Source: Vulcanisaeta sp. JCM 16161
GTDB taxonomy: Archaea > Thermoproteota > Thermoprotei > Thermoproteales > Thermocladiaceae
Direction: 5' to 3'
NCBI RefSeq assembly: GCF_001316285.1
Contig: NZ_BBDO01000003.1
Coordinates: forward strand, 1-64,000
Length of the DNA stretch: 64,000 nucleotides
A program made the position numbers and the translations under genes. Below the pieces are notes generated by a model. That model saw only the letters and a program-made list of their open reading frames with translations. It did not search any database and was not told the DNA's origin. The stretch's first letter is position 1. Each line of letters begins with the position of its first letter. This document shows positions 48,492 to 58,407 of this stretch, in pieces.

Positions 48492-49168
48492 ATGGGTGAG
48501 GAACGTAAGGAGACCCGTGAGGAGGGGCTTGCGCCTGTTCCACCGCAGGAGGAGTTGTTGATAGCCATTGAGCGATACCTAGCGGCCGGTGTTAGGCTTG
48601 GGACTAGGGTTTCGAATGCCTACTTACAGAGGAGGGGTTTCGTGTTTTCCGTGAGACCTGATGGACTTAGGATTCTCAACCTTAGGAAGATAGATGAGAG
48701 GATTAGGATTGCCGCTAAGATGATTGCTATGTATGATCCGAGAGGGTAGTTGCGTACTCAGCTAAGCCTTATGGCTTTAAGCCCGTTGAGATGTTCTGTA
48801 AGTTTGTTAGGTGCAGGGCAATAACGGGTAGGTTCATACCAGGCACGTTCACCAACCCAAACCTTAACCACTACATAGAGGCTGACCTCCTCATATCCAC
48901 AGACCCAAAGGCTGATGCGCAGGCGATTGAGGAGGCTGCGACGATGGGCATACCTGTCATCGCGCTCGTCGATACGGACACGCCGATATCCTACGTAGAC
49001 CTGATAATACCATGTAATAACAAGGGAAGGAGGAGCCTGGCACTGGTCTATTGGTTGCTGGCTAGGCAGGTGCTTAGGATTAGGGGTGAGTTGAAGGAGA
49101 ATGAGGACCTACCTGTACCGCCTGAGGAGTTTGAGGTTAAGGTATCGCTTGAGGGGGTTACTCAATAA
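48492..49168 (+). CDS. rps2: 30S ribosomal protein S2 (one frameshift)
   Basis: About 225 residues. The first part runs LLIAIERYLAAGVRLGTRVSN through LRILNLRKIDERIRIAAKMI. A missing base near 48745 restores RVVAYSAKPYGFKPVEMF. GRFIPGTFTNPNLN, ADLLISTDPKADAQAIEEA, and CNNKGRRSLALVYWLLARQVL complete the archaeal/eukaryotic S2 (SA) signature. An essential single-copy gene, so the frameshift is almost certainly an error. Start at ATG 48492 after an AT-rich TATA region. Confidence 0.94.
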
Positions 49169-49237
49169 GGCCTGGTTTACTACCATAATAACCACAAAGT
49201 AAAGCGTTTATTTTTGCTGACTTAGATTAATCACTGT

Positions 49238-50097
49238 ATGGTTCGAGTGCGTAAACCCGCAGTTGCAGGTGCCTTCTACGAGGCGGATAGGGATAAATTG
49301 ATCAAGCAAATCGAGTGGTCAATAAGTCACCCACTGGTCCTGGCCAATTAATTAGGCAGCCTCGTGAGGGGTTTAAGGCCGTGCCAATAGTCATAGTTCC
49401 ACATGCAGGTTACGTATACTCAGGCCCTGTGGCTGCCATGTCCTTCGCAGAGATTTATAGGTTTCATAACCCTAAGACGTTCATTCTCGTTGGGCCTAAT
49501 CACTATGGTATTGGCGCGCCGGTAGCCATATACCCTGAGGGTGCTTGGGAAACCCCGCTTGGGACGCTTGAGATTGATTCTGAAGTGGCTAAGGAGTTGA
49601 TGAGTAGGGTTAAGTACCTGGAGCCTGACGTTTATGCCTTTGCTCAGGAGCATTCACTTGAGGTTCAATTACCCTTTATACAGTATATATTCGGTAATAA
49701 CGTTAAAATAGTACCAATAATAATTTGGAGGCAGACTAAGGAGGTCGCCAGAGACCTGGGCAATGCAATAGCGGAGGTTATATCGAGTCATGAACCTGGC
49801 TCCATAGTATATGTAGCCTCCAGTGATTGGAATCATTACGAACCCCATGAAATAACCACGGAGAAGGATATGAAGGCCATAGACCCAGTCCTTAGGCTTG
49901 ATGAGGACTCCTTCTTCGATGTTATCGAGCGTTATGACGTGTCGGCTTGTGGTTATGGCGCCATCGCCACGGCTATAGTGGCTGCCAAGAGACTTGGTGT
50001 TAAGAACGCAGTGCTACTAAGGCATGCGACGTCCGGTGATACTAGCGGATATACGCTGGAGACCGTGGGTTATGCATCAATAGCCTTTTACCTATAA
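49238..50097 (+). CDS. MEMO-family protein (one frameshift)
   Basis: About 286 residues. Starts [14 protein letters not shown] at ATG 49238. One missing G near 49343 (CTGGTCC for CTGGGTCC) restores [11 protein letters not shown]. The metal-site histidines follow in [16 protein letters not shown] and GPNHYG, with DWNHYEPHE and SACGYGAI downstream. MEMO proteins are widespread in archaea and structurally like extradiol dioxygenases; the reaction is not established. 70 nt downstream of S2 on the same strand. Confidence 0.87.
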
Positions 50098-50159
50098 TGA
50101 AGTCCCTATGTTTAATCAAAATACTTAATTAATTTATTTCCCTAGGCATTAGATGCTGG

Positions 50160-50447
50160 GTGGGTATGAGTGCCATTAGGATATTCTTCGAGATACTACT
50201 CGTGATAGTTGCCCTTGCCCTAATATACTCGATAGTCGCACCCTTTAAGGCTGAGTTGAAGGCATATATATTCAGTATTGGTAATAGGCAGGTCAGTGAG
50301 TTGCTGTATATAGGGGGTTACATTATTTATAAGTTGGGCTATTTATCGTATACATTATTAAAGATTATAGCTGAATATTCCTATCAAGCAATTCAATATT
50401 TATTAAGTAGTTCAGGGATTAAAACAAGCCTATCACTAAGTATTTAG
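50160..50447 (+). CDS. Small membrane protein, one or two TM
   Basis: 95 residues. A strong hydrophobic segment (residues about 8-26) is followed by an aromatic-rich amphipathic stretch with many tyrosines (YIIYKLGYLSY). No family recognised. Start possibly ATG 50166 (MSAIRIFF). Intact. Confidence 0.45.
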   Translation: MGMSAIRIFFEILLVIVALALIYSIVAPFKAELKAYIFSIGNRQVSELLYIGGYIIYKLGYLSYTLLKIIAEYSYQAIQYLLSSSGIKTSLSLSI

Positions 50448-50520
50448 GAGTATGTGATCAATTTCTCTTTTGATTAAAAAGAGAAAGATTTAAATAGAAA
50501 GAAAACAATAAATTACTTTG

Positions 50521-50882
50521 ATGAGCGTTATACAGCCTAAGGAGGTTAGGACATGGAAAGACGAGCTGAAGGATACACTGACCAAGTATGTGAGGGATCC
50601 ATTTAAAGATAAGATTGATGAGTACCTGGCTTCCTCGACACCCTATATGATAAGTGGTGGAATGGCGATGTCAAGACCAGGGAGTACTACGCATACCACA
50701 TGGCCCTCCTCATGGCGAAGTCAGACAAGCCAAATGTGATTAAGGCAAAGCTCAACAGTTACTATGCGTACCTCGTCTATAAGGGCTACGTATCGGCCTA
50801 TAGGCTCATGAAGGATAAGTACGTGGCTGGCGGTGAGTCAATATACACCTGGCTCAGGATGTACCGAAAGGTCATTGGGTAA
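50521..50882 (+). CDS. Hypothetical helical protein, about 120 aa (one frameshift)
   Basis: The first half (VRTWKDELKDTLTKYVRDPFKDKIDEYL) and the second (KTREYYAYHMALLMAKSDKP to LRMYRKVIG) join when the frame is corrected near 50650, giving TPYDKWWNGDV in between. All-helical, Lys- and Tyr-rich, soluble. I do not recognise it, but the frame restoration argues for a real conserved gene. An AT-rich, A/G-rich leader (50465-50515) precedes ATG 50521. Confidence 0.5.
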
Positions 50883-50904
50883 GCCGAGGGATTAAGGCAT
50901 TAAC

Positions 50905-51449
50905 CTAAAATTTCCCCCTGTTATGTAGTACGTTGTATACGTATTCATAGACAATATCAACAACCTTCCCAGCATCTATATACGTGGTATCAACGACCAA
51001 GTCAAAAATTGAGGTGTCATTAATGTCAATACCATAAATGGCCAGGTACCTCCTCCTGTTCGACTCCTCACGCGCCCTAATTTCATTCAGAGCCTCCTCA
51101 ATTGATTTACCATCCCTAGCCGATAACCTCTGGGACCTAGCCTAATATCGGCCTTAAGGTAAATACGCACATCAGCCACATCCTTAAGTATCCAGGCAGC
51201 TAGGTGACCCTCAATAACGACATTGCCTCTCCTAGCCTCCTTAATGGCCTCTTCATCAACTGTCCTATCAATGCTGAAGTCCGTCTCGGCGATCCTATGA
51301 AGCTCAAGCAACGACACGCCTCTCTCAACTGCAATCCTCCTAAATAACTCACCAATTGATACAAACCTATAATTCAACCTACTTGCTAACTCCCTAGCTA
51401 CCGTGGTCTTCCCACTTGCTGCTTGTCCTGAAATTGCTATAACGCCCAT
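50905..51449 (-). CDS. cmk: Cytidylate kinase, archaeal type (one frameshift)
   Basis: Phosphorylates CMP/dCMP. About 181 residues. The P-loop ISGQAASGKTTVA starts at residue 5, then NYRFVSIGELFR, ETDFSIDRTVDEEA and VIEGHLAAWILKD. A shift near 51125 restores SIEEALNEIRAREESNRRRYLAIYGID, the family's lid/Asp region, and a stop at 50905. It lies 5 nt downstream of L34e in an order (L34e-cmk) common in archaea. Start at ATG 51449. Confidence 0.87.
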
Positions 51450-51454
51450 TTAAA

Positions 51455-51721
51455 TCACGTTGCTGATAATCGTACGGCCATCCTAAGCGCGAGGGCTAGG
51501 CATCTATGGCAAATGTAGCCACCGTATGGTCTCGAAACCGTTAAGCCGGCAATGTGCTTGGTCTTAATCCTAGCCTCATCAATACCCTGTAACGGCCTAC
51601 CACAAATGGCGCACCTAGGCTTAGACGCGAATTTCTTCTCATAATGAATAACGTGGTTACCACCCGGCGTCTTGGTCTGCGTCCTCCTTAATTTCCTAGA
51701 CCTTAATGCGGGCCTTGGCAT
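51455..51721 (-). CDS. rpl34e: 50S ribosomal protein L34e
   Basis: 88 residues, basic. MPRPALRSRKLRRTQTKTPGG at the start, a zinc-ribbon pair CAICGRPL and CHRC, and YGGYICHRCL near the end match archaeal L34e in full. Intact. Between trm10 and cmk on the same strand, forming a compact translation-related cluster. Confidence 0.95.
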   Translation of the reverse strand: MPRPALRSRKLRRTQTKTPGGNHVIHYEKKFASKPRCAICGRPLQGIDEARIKTKHIAGLTVSRPYGGYICHRCLALALRMAVRLSAT

Positions 51722-51749
51722 AATCGCCCGTCAAAACACCTGTTAGTTT

Positions 51750-52816
51750 TTATGCTTTACTTACGTACCTATACGTTAAGGGGCCAGGCCTGGCAACACC
51801 AAGTGATAGGTACTTATTTAATTCCTCATCATCAATCACGTAGATGCGGGACTTCCTCAACACTAAATCTAACTCCCTATCAGTCGCGTTGACCCAGTTG
51901 ATTCTGCTTATCATTGATTTCGGAATCGCAAGCACGGTGCTACCCTCCATACGTAACCTATACGCCGCCCTCTGAAATTCATAAAATAATCTATTTACCC
52001 TATCCCTCTTGGACATCGCCCTAATGATTGCCGTCTCGATACTGCCTACCTCAAAGAGTGTCATTAATATTATCTCAATGATCTTATTTATCCTATCGGG
52101 AACGCCGATAATCGAGCCCCTAAGCTCAATCCTACACCTAGGCACATTAAGTCCCAGCAACCTGTACAGCCTAGCCGTCTCACCCTTAACCCTCCTCTCC
52201 TTATCAACAATACCACCAATAATGAACGTATGAGTCCCCTTAATCAACTCCTCATTAAGAACGCAATCACCCTCCGGATCAAGCACCACAGCATTGCCAA
52301 GAACAACGGTTTATCGCGCTTAATAATTACGCCGTGCCTAAACCCCCTAGCGAATCTACTAAATCTCTCGAGAAATTCCTCGCTCACACTCGTTAACTCC
52401 AGGTTTGAGTCCCAAAGATACCTCCTCACAGTATTTATTGAAGCTAATACCTGCTCCACAAGTTCGTTCTTCTCAGAATCCGTATGATCACTCCAGAGGG
52501 ACAGGTCAATTATGAAGTGCGGCTTTTCCGGAACATTAATCAGGAAATCCAGCGATACCAAGCAATTGCCGGGCTTGGCTAGGTATGCATCGCATGGTAA
52601 TGAGCCCGTTGAGGATGACATGAGTATCTCAAGTTCGTTAATTCCCGTAATTACGCGGTCGCCAAAACCGCCTGGGCACAGTACGTACTTACCCAGTAAT
52701 AAATTCACGGCTATGCACTGCGGTAGGTAATAATTGCACCTGAGCCTGCGGGGTATGCATAGTCTATGAATGCCAAGGCTCCTTAAGATGCTCAGCAGTT
52801 GATTACCAAGTATCAC
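51750..52816 (-). CDS. tRNA (purine-N1)-methyltransferase Trm10-like (one frameshift)
   Basis: About 355 residues. The N-terminal part has FIIDLSLWSDHTDSEKNELVEQVL, a Trm10-like start of the SPOUT domain. After the shift near 52290 the chain continues NAVVLDPEGDCVLNEELIKG and THTFIIGGIVDKERRVKGETARLYRLLG, the SAM-binding knot region. Archaeal Trm10 proteins methylate N1 of A9 and/or G9 in tRNA. The C-terminal region (GVPDRINKIIEIIL onward) is helical. Start at 52816 is the longest and could be slightly downstream. Confidence 0.75.
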
Positions 52817-52860
52817 CTGAAGGGATTATTAATTAAGTCCTAATAAAAACATGAACCAAC

Positions 52861-53734
52861 ATGGCAATGCTGGATAAGGAATTACCACTATGCGATAACC
52901 ACGCACATACAAACCCAGTAATTGGCATAGGGCCAGGGAATTAGCCAGGAGGTTTAGGAGGGAGGGTGGTAGGTTCATAGTGATAGTCGCCCTACTCACC
53001 TGGAGCCTGGGCTTAACTCCTGGGGATCTCGATAGCGTTAGGAAGATGTATGACATTACCGTGGAGTCTGCCAGGATAATTAATGAGGAGGGAGTAAAGT
53101 CCGTGGCGATCGTCGGCCTGCACCCAGCCGAGGGTTATGAATTACTCAATAGGGGTTGGTCCAGGGAGGATGTGCGTAGGTTCATGGAGAAGGGTATTGA
53201 CCTAGCGGCTGAGTACGTTAAGGAGGGTAAGGCAGTGGGTATTGGTGAGGTTGGTAGGCCTCATTGGGAGGTGCCTAATGACGTTATTGACCTATTCAAT
53301 GAATTGCTGGAGTATACCTTTGGCGTTGCTAAGGATGTCAATGCTGTCGTGCACCTGCACCTGGAGAGGAATGGAGTTAACACCGCGCTATCCATAATAG
53401 ACATGGTCAGGAGGGTTGGCAATAGGCCCTACAGCGTTATAATGCATCATGCGGAGCCCATTACGATCAACATTACTAGTAGTAATGGTGTAATGCCGTC
53501 AATACCATGGGGAGGAAGGGTGAGTTTGAGGAGGCCGTTAAGCATGGTCCAAGGTTTGTTGTCGAGAGCGATTTCATAGATGATCCCAAGAGGCCGGGTG
53601 CCGTGATACCACCGTGGACCCTAGTTAGGAAGTTAAGGAATTACCTAGTTAATGGTTTCATAAACGAGGAGTTCCTGCAAGCAATTTGCGTTGATAATAT
53701 TTATAAGGTATATGGTGTGGACGTAATGGGTTAG
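52861..53734 (+). CDS. TatD-related metal-dependent hydrolase (frameshifted)
   Basis: TIM-barrel amidohydrolase-type protein of about 290 residues. The metal-binding DNHAHTN lies at the N-terminus, AIVGLHPAE near residue 85, VGIGEVGRPHWEV, VVHLHLERNG, MHHAEP and a closing VESDFIDDPKRPGAV, giving the HxH...E...H...H...D pattern. Shifts lie near 52935 and 53510. It belongs to the archaeal COG1099-like group; substrate unknown. Start ATG 52861 or 52867. Confidence 0.75.
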
Positions 53735-53794
53735 TTTATCCATGCATGAACAAGCACTAATGGCTTTTAAAGGCCTGGCATTTTACTCCCTGGA

Positions 53795-54217
53795 ATGAGT
53801 GAGGAGAGGGAGTTAATTGAGAAGATTTATAGGAAGATGATAATGACACATCTTAGGGAGTCATCAGTAAGTAAGTCCATGTGCTCCAACGGCATTGTAA
53901 TGCTTAATGGCAATAGCTTCACTACATCGATTAGGGAGTGCTCGGCCTCCGTGATTGATTTCTACGCTGATTGGTGCATACCCTGTAAGATAATGGAACC
54001 AATACTTAATAAACTGGCCCAGGTATTTGCGGGTAAGGTATTCTTTGGACGTATCGATGTTGATGCCTACCCTGAGGTGGCCGCCGAGTATGGTGTCATG
54101 TCAATACCAACCACGATACTATTTAGGAATGGTGAGGAGGTTTACAGAGTGATTGGTGCCGTTGATTATAACACGATGAGGAGGTATATTGAGATTCACC
54201 TAGGAGTTAAGCCCTAG
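53795..54217 (+). CDS. Thioredoxin
   Basis: 140 residues. An N-terminal helical extension of about 40 residues with one Cys precedes a thioredoxin fold: VIDFYADWCIPCKIMEPIL with the redox CIPC at about residue 64, IDVDAYPEVAAEYGVMSIPTTILF with cis-Pro, and a closing GAVDYNTM. Cytoplasmic disulfide reductase. ATG 53795 is preceded by a TATA-like GGCTTTTAAAGG about 28 nt upstream. The stop overlaps the convergent gene by 4 nt. Intact. Confidence 0.92.
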   Translation: MSEERELIEKIYRKMIMTHLRESSVSKSMCSNGIVMLNGNSFTTSIRECSASVIDFYADWCIPCKIMEPILNKLAQVFAGKVFFGRIDVDAYPEVAAEYGVMSIPTTILFRNGEEVYRVIGAVDYNTMRRYIEIHLGVKP

Positions 54218-54738
54218 GTATTTACCTCACTAATTATTAATCGCCTACCGTCCTGGGCAGGTAATATGAATGTTAACTTATAGCTATCGCCAAAGAATAT
54301 CACACTGACGTCATTACCAAGATGAAACTCCCCATCAACTCCAGCCAGTATGCAATTCTCGCAGTTCTTTGCATCATCGATTATGTTCCTAAACACGTTT
54401 ATTGCATCCTTACCATTCGTCATTACTGAGACGACCACGCCCGCGTGGTCCCCATGCACGTGGTGGTCAATCTTTGCATTATATTTTGTCTTTAGCATGT
54501 CCATGAAATCATTCAATTCCTCGATAACCTCCTTAGGCAATTCCGTTATGTGATGGTGATGATGCTCATGCTCCTCCTCAACCTCCTCTTCCTCATCCTC
54601 CTCACCCTCATTACCCTCAATGCCTGTAAATCCAAACGTCATACTAATGATTAACTCAAGCACATCACCCTGGGCAATCCTCTCAATCTCCTTACCTAAC
54701 TTACGCCACTCTTCAAAACCAAGCTTAATCTGCATCAT
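54214..54738 (-). CDS. Hypothetical protein with acidic/His-rich metal-binding-like linker
   Basis: 174 residues. An N-terminal helical part (LGFEEWRKLGKEIERIAQ), then a very acidic run (residues about 43-56) directly followed by HEHHHHH. The C-terminal alpha/beta domain has HHVHGDHAG and CENC. The His cluster is encoded by alternating CAC/CAT codons within native sequence, so it is not a tag. Zinc or nickel binding is inferred from composition. No family recognised. ATG 54738. Confidence 0.5.
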   Translation of the reverse strand: MMQIKLGFEEWRKLGKEIERIAQGDVLELIISMTFGFTGIEGNEGEEDEEEEVEEEHEHHHHHITELPKEVIEELNDFMDMLKTKYNAKIDHHVHGDHAGVVVSVMTNGKDAINVFRNIIDDAKNCENCILAGVDGEFHLGNDVSVIFFGDSYKLTFILPAQDGRRLIISEVNT

Positions 54739-54938
54739 ATCAACGACAACTGAGGGAACCCATTAATAAAACCTTTTGTCTCCATTAATATGCACAGTTA
54801 TAATACGAACGTTAAATTAAGGTTAGAATTATTGATTAACTATAATCTCTATATTTTATGCGTTAATACTAGAGAATTAATATATATTAATGGCCCTAAT
54901 CTATATATGATTACGAGAAAACTAAGTATAATAAGGAT

Positions 54939-54951
54939 AAAGCTTAAAAAC
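54939..54951 (+). promoter_or_regulatory. glnA core promoter (BRE/TATA)
   Basis: AAAGCTTAAAAAC with the TATA portion about 24 nt before the GTG start at 54971, so the transcript is probably leaderless. The same 13 bases occur at 56403-56415 before amt. Confidence 0.6.
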
Positions 54952-54970
54952 CTCCTTTTGCACATTATTC

Positions 54971-56297
54971 GTGCCTACAAAGAACCTGGAAATCGAACCG
55001 GCAGACCTATGGAGAATCCTAAAGGCCTCGGTATAAAGTATGTTAAGTTCATAATAGTTGACATAAACGGCGCACCAAGGTCTGAAATAGTACCGATAGA
55101 CATGGCCAAGGACCTCTTCATCGATGGAATGCCCTTTGATGCATCATCAATACCGTCATACTCAACGGTGAATAGGAGCGACTTCGTGGCGTACGTCGAC
55201 CCGAGGGCCGTATACATTGAGTATTGGCAGGATGGTAAGGTGGCTGATGTATTCACGATGGTTTCCGACATAGCCGATAAGCCATCACCTCTTGACCCAA
55301 GGAGGGTGCTTAATGACGTGTTGGAGCAAGCCAGGTCAAAAGGTTACGAGTTCCTAATGGGTGTTGAGGTCGAGTTCTTCGTGGTTAAGGAAGATGGTGG
55401 TAAGCCTATGTTTGCTGACCCCGGTATTTACTTTGATGGTTGGAACGTCACGGTGCAGTCGCAGTTCATGAAGGAGTTAATAACGGCAATAGCGACGCGG
55501 GCATTAATTATACGAAGACTCATCACGAGGTTGCGCCAAGCCAGTATGAAGTGAACATAGGCGCCACGGACCCGCTCAGGCTTGCTGACCAGATAATATA
55601 CTTTAAGATAATGGCCAAGGACATAGCGAGGAAGTACGGCTTAATAGCCACATTCATGCCAAAGCCCTTCTGGGGAGTTAACGGTAGTGGTGCGCATACG
55701 CACATCAGCGTCTGGAAGGACGGCAAGAACCTATTCCAGAGCAATACTGGAAAGATAACCGAGGAGTGCGGCTACGCAATAAGCGCAATATTAAGCAACG
55801 CAAGGGCATTAAGTAGCTTCGTAGCACCACTAGTCAACTCATACAAGAGGTTAGTGCCTCATTATGAGGCCCCCACGAGGATTGTCTGGGGCTACGCGAA
55901 TAGGAGCGCCATGATTAGGATACCACAGTACAAGATGAGGATTAACAGGATTGAGTATAGACACCCAGACCCAAGCATGAACCCGTACCTAGCCTTCGCG
56001 GCCATCGTGAAGACCATGATTAAGGGCCTTGAGGAAAGGAGGGAACCGCCACCACCAACTGAGGAGGTAGCGTATGAGTTGGCCAATGCCCAGGAAACAC
56101 CGGCGACGCTCGAGGACACGTTAAAGGAACTATCAAAGAGCTTCCTAGCCGCTGAATTACCAAGTGAGTTAGTAAATGCCTACGTTAGGATTAAGCAAAA
56201 CGAGTGGGAGGACTACTTAACAAATGTTGGCCCCTGGGAGAAGACCTGGAATGTAATAACCCAGTGGGAGTACAATAAGTACTTAATCACGGCATAA
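54971..56297 (+). CDS. glnA: Glutamine synthetase type I (two frameshifts)
   Basis: Makes glutamine from glutamate, ammonia and ATP. About 442 residues. The start is GTG 54971 (PTKNLEIEPADLWRIL), which needs one extra G in GCCTCGGTATA near 55028 to read on into GIKYVKFIIVDING. Further landmarks are DASSIPSY, LMGVEVEFFV, then after a second shift near 55495 NYTKTHHEVAPSQYEVN, NGSGAHTHIS, and the YKRLVPHYEAPTRIVWGYANRSAMIRIP stretch (shortened). Followed by amt, as in many prokaryotic nitrogen-assimilation loci. Confidence 0.94.
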
Positions 56298-56402
56298 AAA
56301 TTAATGATAATTTATTTAAAATTAAATCAAAAATATATAGTAATTTATATTCATTTCATGGTGCAATATTTTTACGGTGATAATATAAATAGCATAGGGA
56401 GA

Positions 56403-56415
56403 AAAGCTTAAAAAC
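56403..56415 (+). promoter_or_regulatory. amt core promoter (BRE/TATA)
   Basis: AAAGCTTAAAAAC, identical to the glnA promoter core at 54939. The predicted leaderless start falls near a GTG at 56433, which supports a longer amt N-terminus than the first unbroken frame. Confidence 0.55.
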
Positions 56416-56474
56416 TACTTAGTTACATAGCTTGTGCCCGGTGACCCATTAAAACGGTAAATAGGATAAATAAG

Positions 56475-57969
56475 TTGGTAATACTGAGTAGAATAACCCC
56501 AGCGCTCTTAGTCATAGCGCTGGCGACCGCGATGGTTGTTAAGGCCGACACGCCGCCAAACCTATCAGGGTATCCGCCCGCCTCCGTGCCTCCATGGCTA
56601 GACACCGGCAGTAATGCGTGGATGCTCACCGCGGCAACGCTGGTTGGTCTTCAAAGCGTACCCGGCCTAATGCTCCTCTACGGTGGCATGACCAAGCGTA
56701 AGTACGCAATAAACACAATGATGATGGTACTCTACGCCTTCGCCATAGTACTGGTCGTTTGGGTACTAGCGGGTTATATGTTTGCATTTGGACCTACGTT
56801 GGTGAAGATAGGCGGCTTTAACATACTGGGCACGCCAATGCCGGCATTAACAAGTAATATCATTGCGTCGCAGGCCAGCGTACCCGCCGCGCAGCAGTAC
56901 CCTAACATAGCCATGTCGACATTGATATTCTTCCAATTCGTCTTCGCCGCAATAACGCCGGCGCTGATTGTTGGTGCCTTGATAGAGAGGATGAACTTTA
57001 AGGCTTGGATGCTCTTCGTACCACTATGGTCACTGCTCGTTTACAGCCCAGTGGCCTTTTGGCTTTGGGGCGGTGGTTGGCTTAGTCAACTTGGTGTTGT
57101 GGATTTCTCAGGTGGTTACGTAATACATGTTGATGCGGGTATAGCAGCCTTCATAGCTGCTGCCATGGTCGGTGAGAGGTTGGTTGAGGAAAGGAAGTTG
57201 CAACCACATAACCTAACCCAGGTCGCGGCGGGTCTCGGTCTCGTCTGGCTTGGTTGGAATGGCTTTAACGGCGGTGATCCGTATGGATCAACAATAGACG
57301 CCGCAATAGCGGTGATAAACACTAACCTGGCCACGGCGATCGCGGTTGTGGTATGGATGCTACTTGACATGACCTATTTCGAGAAACCCACGCTTACGGG
57401 CGCCGCATCCGGCGCGGTGGCCGGCTTAGTCGGTATAACGCCGGCTGCGGGTTACGTAAATGGCGTTGGCGCAATAATAATAGGCGCTGTATCGAGTGCC
57501 GCCGCGTGGTACTCGTTAAATATGTTCCAATTTAAGTCTAGGTTAACAAGGCATATAGATGATGCATTGGGTGTGTTTTCGGACCACGCGGTTCCGGGTA
57601 TAGTCGGTGGTATCCTTACGGGAGTATTCGCCGACCCAAATATAACGAAGTACATTGACCCAGGCCTTAGGGGTGCGCTTTATGGTAATCCATTCCAGGT
57701 GGTTCTTCAGTTATTAGGCGTTGCGGTGGTGATAGCCTACGACGCCCTAATGACATACCTAATCCTAAAACTAATAAGTAAGATAACGCCGTTAAAGGCG
57801 CCATTAGAGACTCTGAGAATTGGTGATAGGGAAATGCACGGTGAGGTTGCGTACGACGAATTCGCCTTTGCGACTCAGCGATGCCGAGAGGATGGCCGCA
57901 GGCATTGTTGTCTCCGTAATTAATACAATAAATAAGAGCAATAAGGAAGATAGGGAAATGCGGACTTAA
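56475..57969 (+). CDS. amt: Ammonium transporter Amt (frameshift near the C-terminus)
   Basis: About 500 residues, 11-12 TM segments. The gate and twin-His features are visible: [13 protein letters not shown] (first His), [17 protein letters not shown] (second His). WTGFN-like [10 protein letters not shown] is also present. The frame appears to end at 57923, but a shift near 57875 continues [15 protein letters not shown] to a stop at 57969. TTG 56475 is the first unbroken start. Restoring a base near 56442 would begin at GTG 56433 ([15 protein letters not shown]) and fits the promoter. Follows glnA. Confidence 0.92.
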
Positions 57970-57999
57970 GCAATGAAGGAACTCTAATTAGAAATCAAA

Positions 58000-58403
58000 T
58001 TAAGAATCAAAATCAGCCTCAAGTTTACCTGCACTGGCCCTTAGGTATATAGCCTTATACCCGCCTGCCTTAATCTCCTCAGTAATTTCATGTCGCACGT
58101 TACGGCAACACAGCCGTACCTACTAGACACCTTAACCACCGAGTCATCTGGCGAGTCCGTGGCGTTAGCTATTGAGAAATTATTAATAACGTAATTAAGG
58201 GCGTTACTCGAAGCCCTAGCGACCCTAGGCCTACCTAACCTGCTTAACTTTATTAATTCATTAAGTATTGGGTATGGAACCACGGGTATCACAGGAGAAC
58301 TGACAAGCTCTATGACCTGGTCAACCACGCGTAAACCCTCTGTGAACATGAGTAATAATGCGCTCGTGTCGAATACCACGCACTCTACCTTTATGTTCCT
58401 CAT
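58000..58403 (-). CDS. PIN-domain protein, FCF1/Utp24-like (one frameshift)
   Basis: About 134 residues. The PIN-domain acidic residues lie in VVFDTSALLLMF (Asp), LNELIKL (Glu), DSPDDSVVK (Asp) and VAVTCDMKLLRRLR (Asp). One missing A near 58057 hides the end, which then reads AIYLRASAGKLEADFDS. The single PIN domain 4 nt after the eIF2-gamma stop is a recurrent archaeal arrangement, suggesting an rRNA-processing nuclease of the Fcf1 type rather than a VapC toxin. Start ATG 58403 preferred. Confidence 0.75.
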
Positions 58404-58407
58404 TGCC

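Noticed and set aside
54556..54580. His run as vector or tag contamination
   Set aside because: It is embedded in a continuous native frame with mixed His codons and flanked by archaeal genes.
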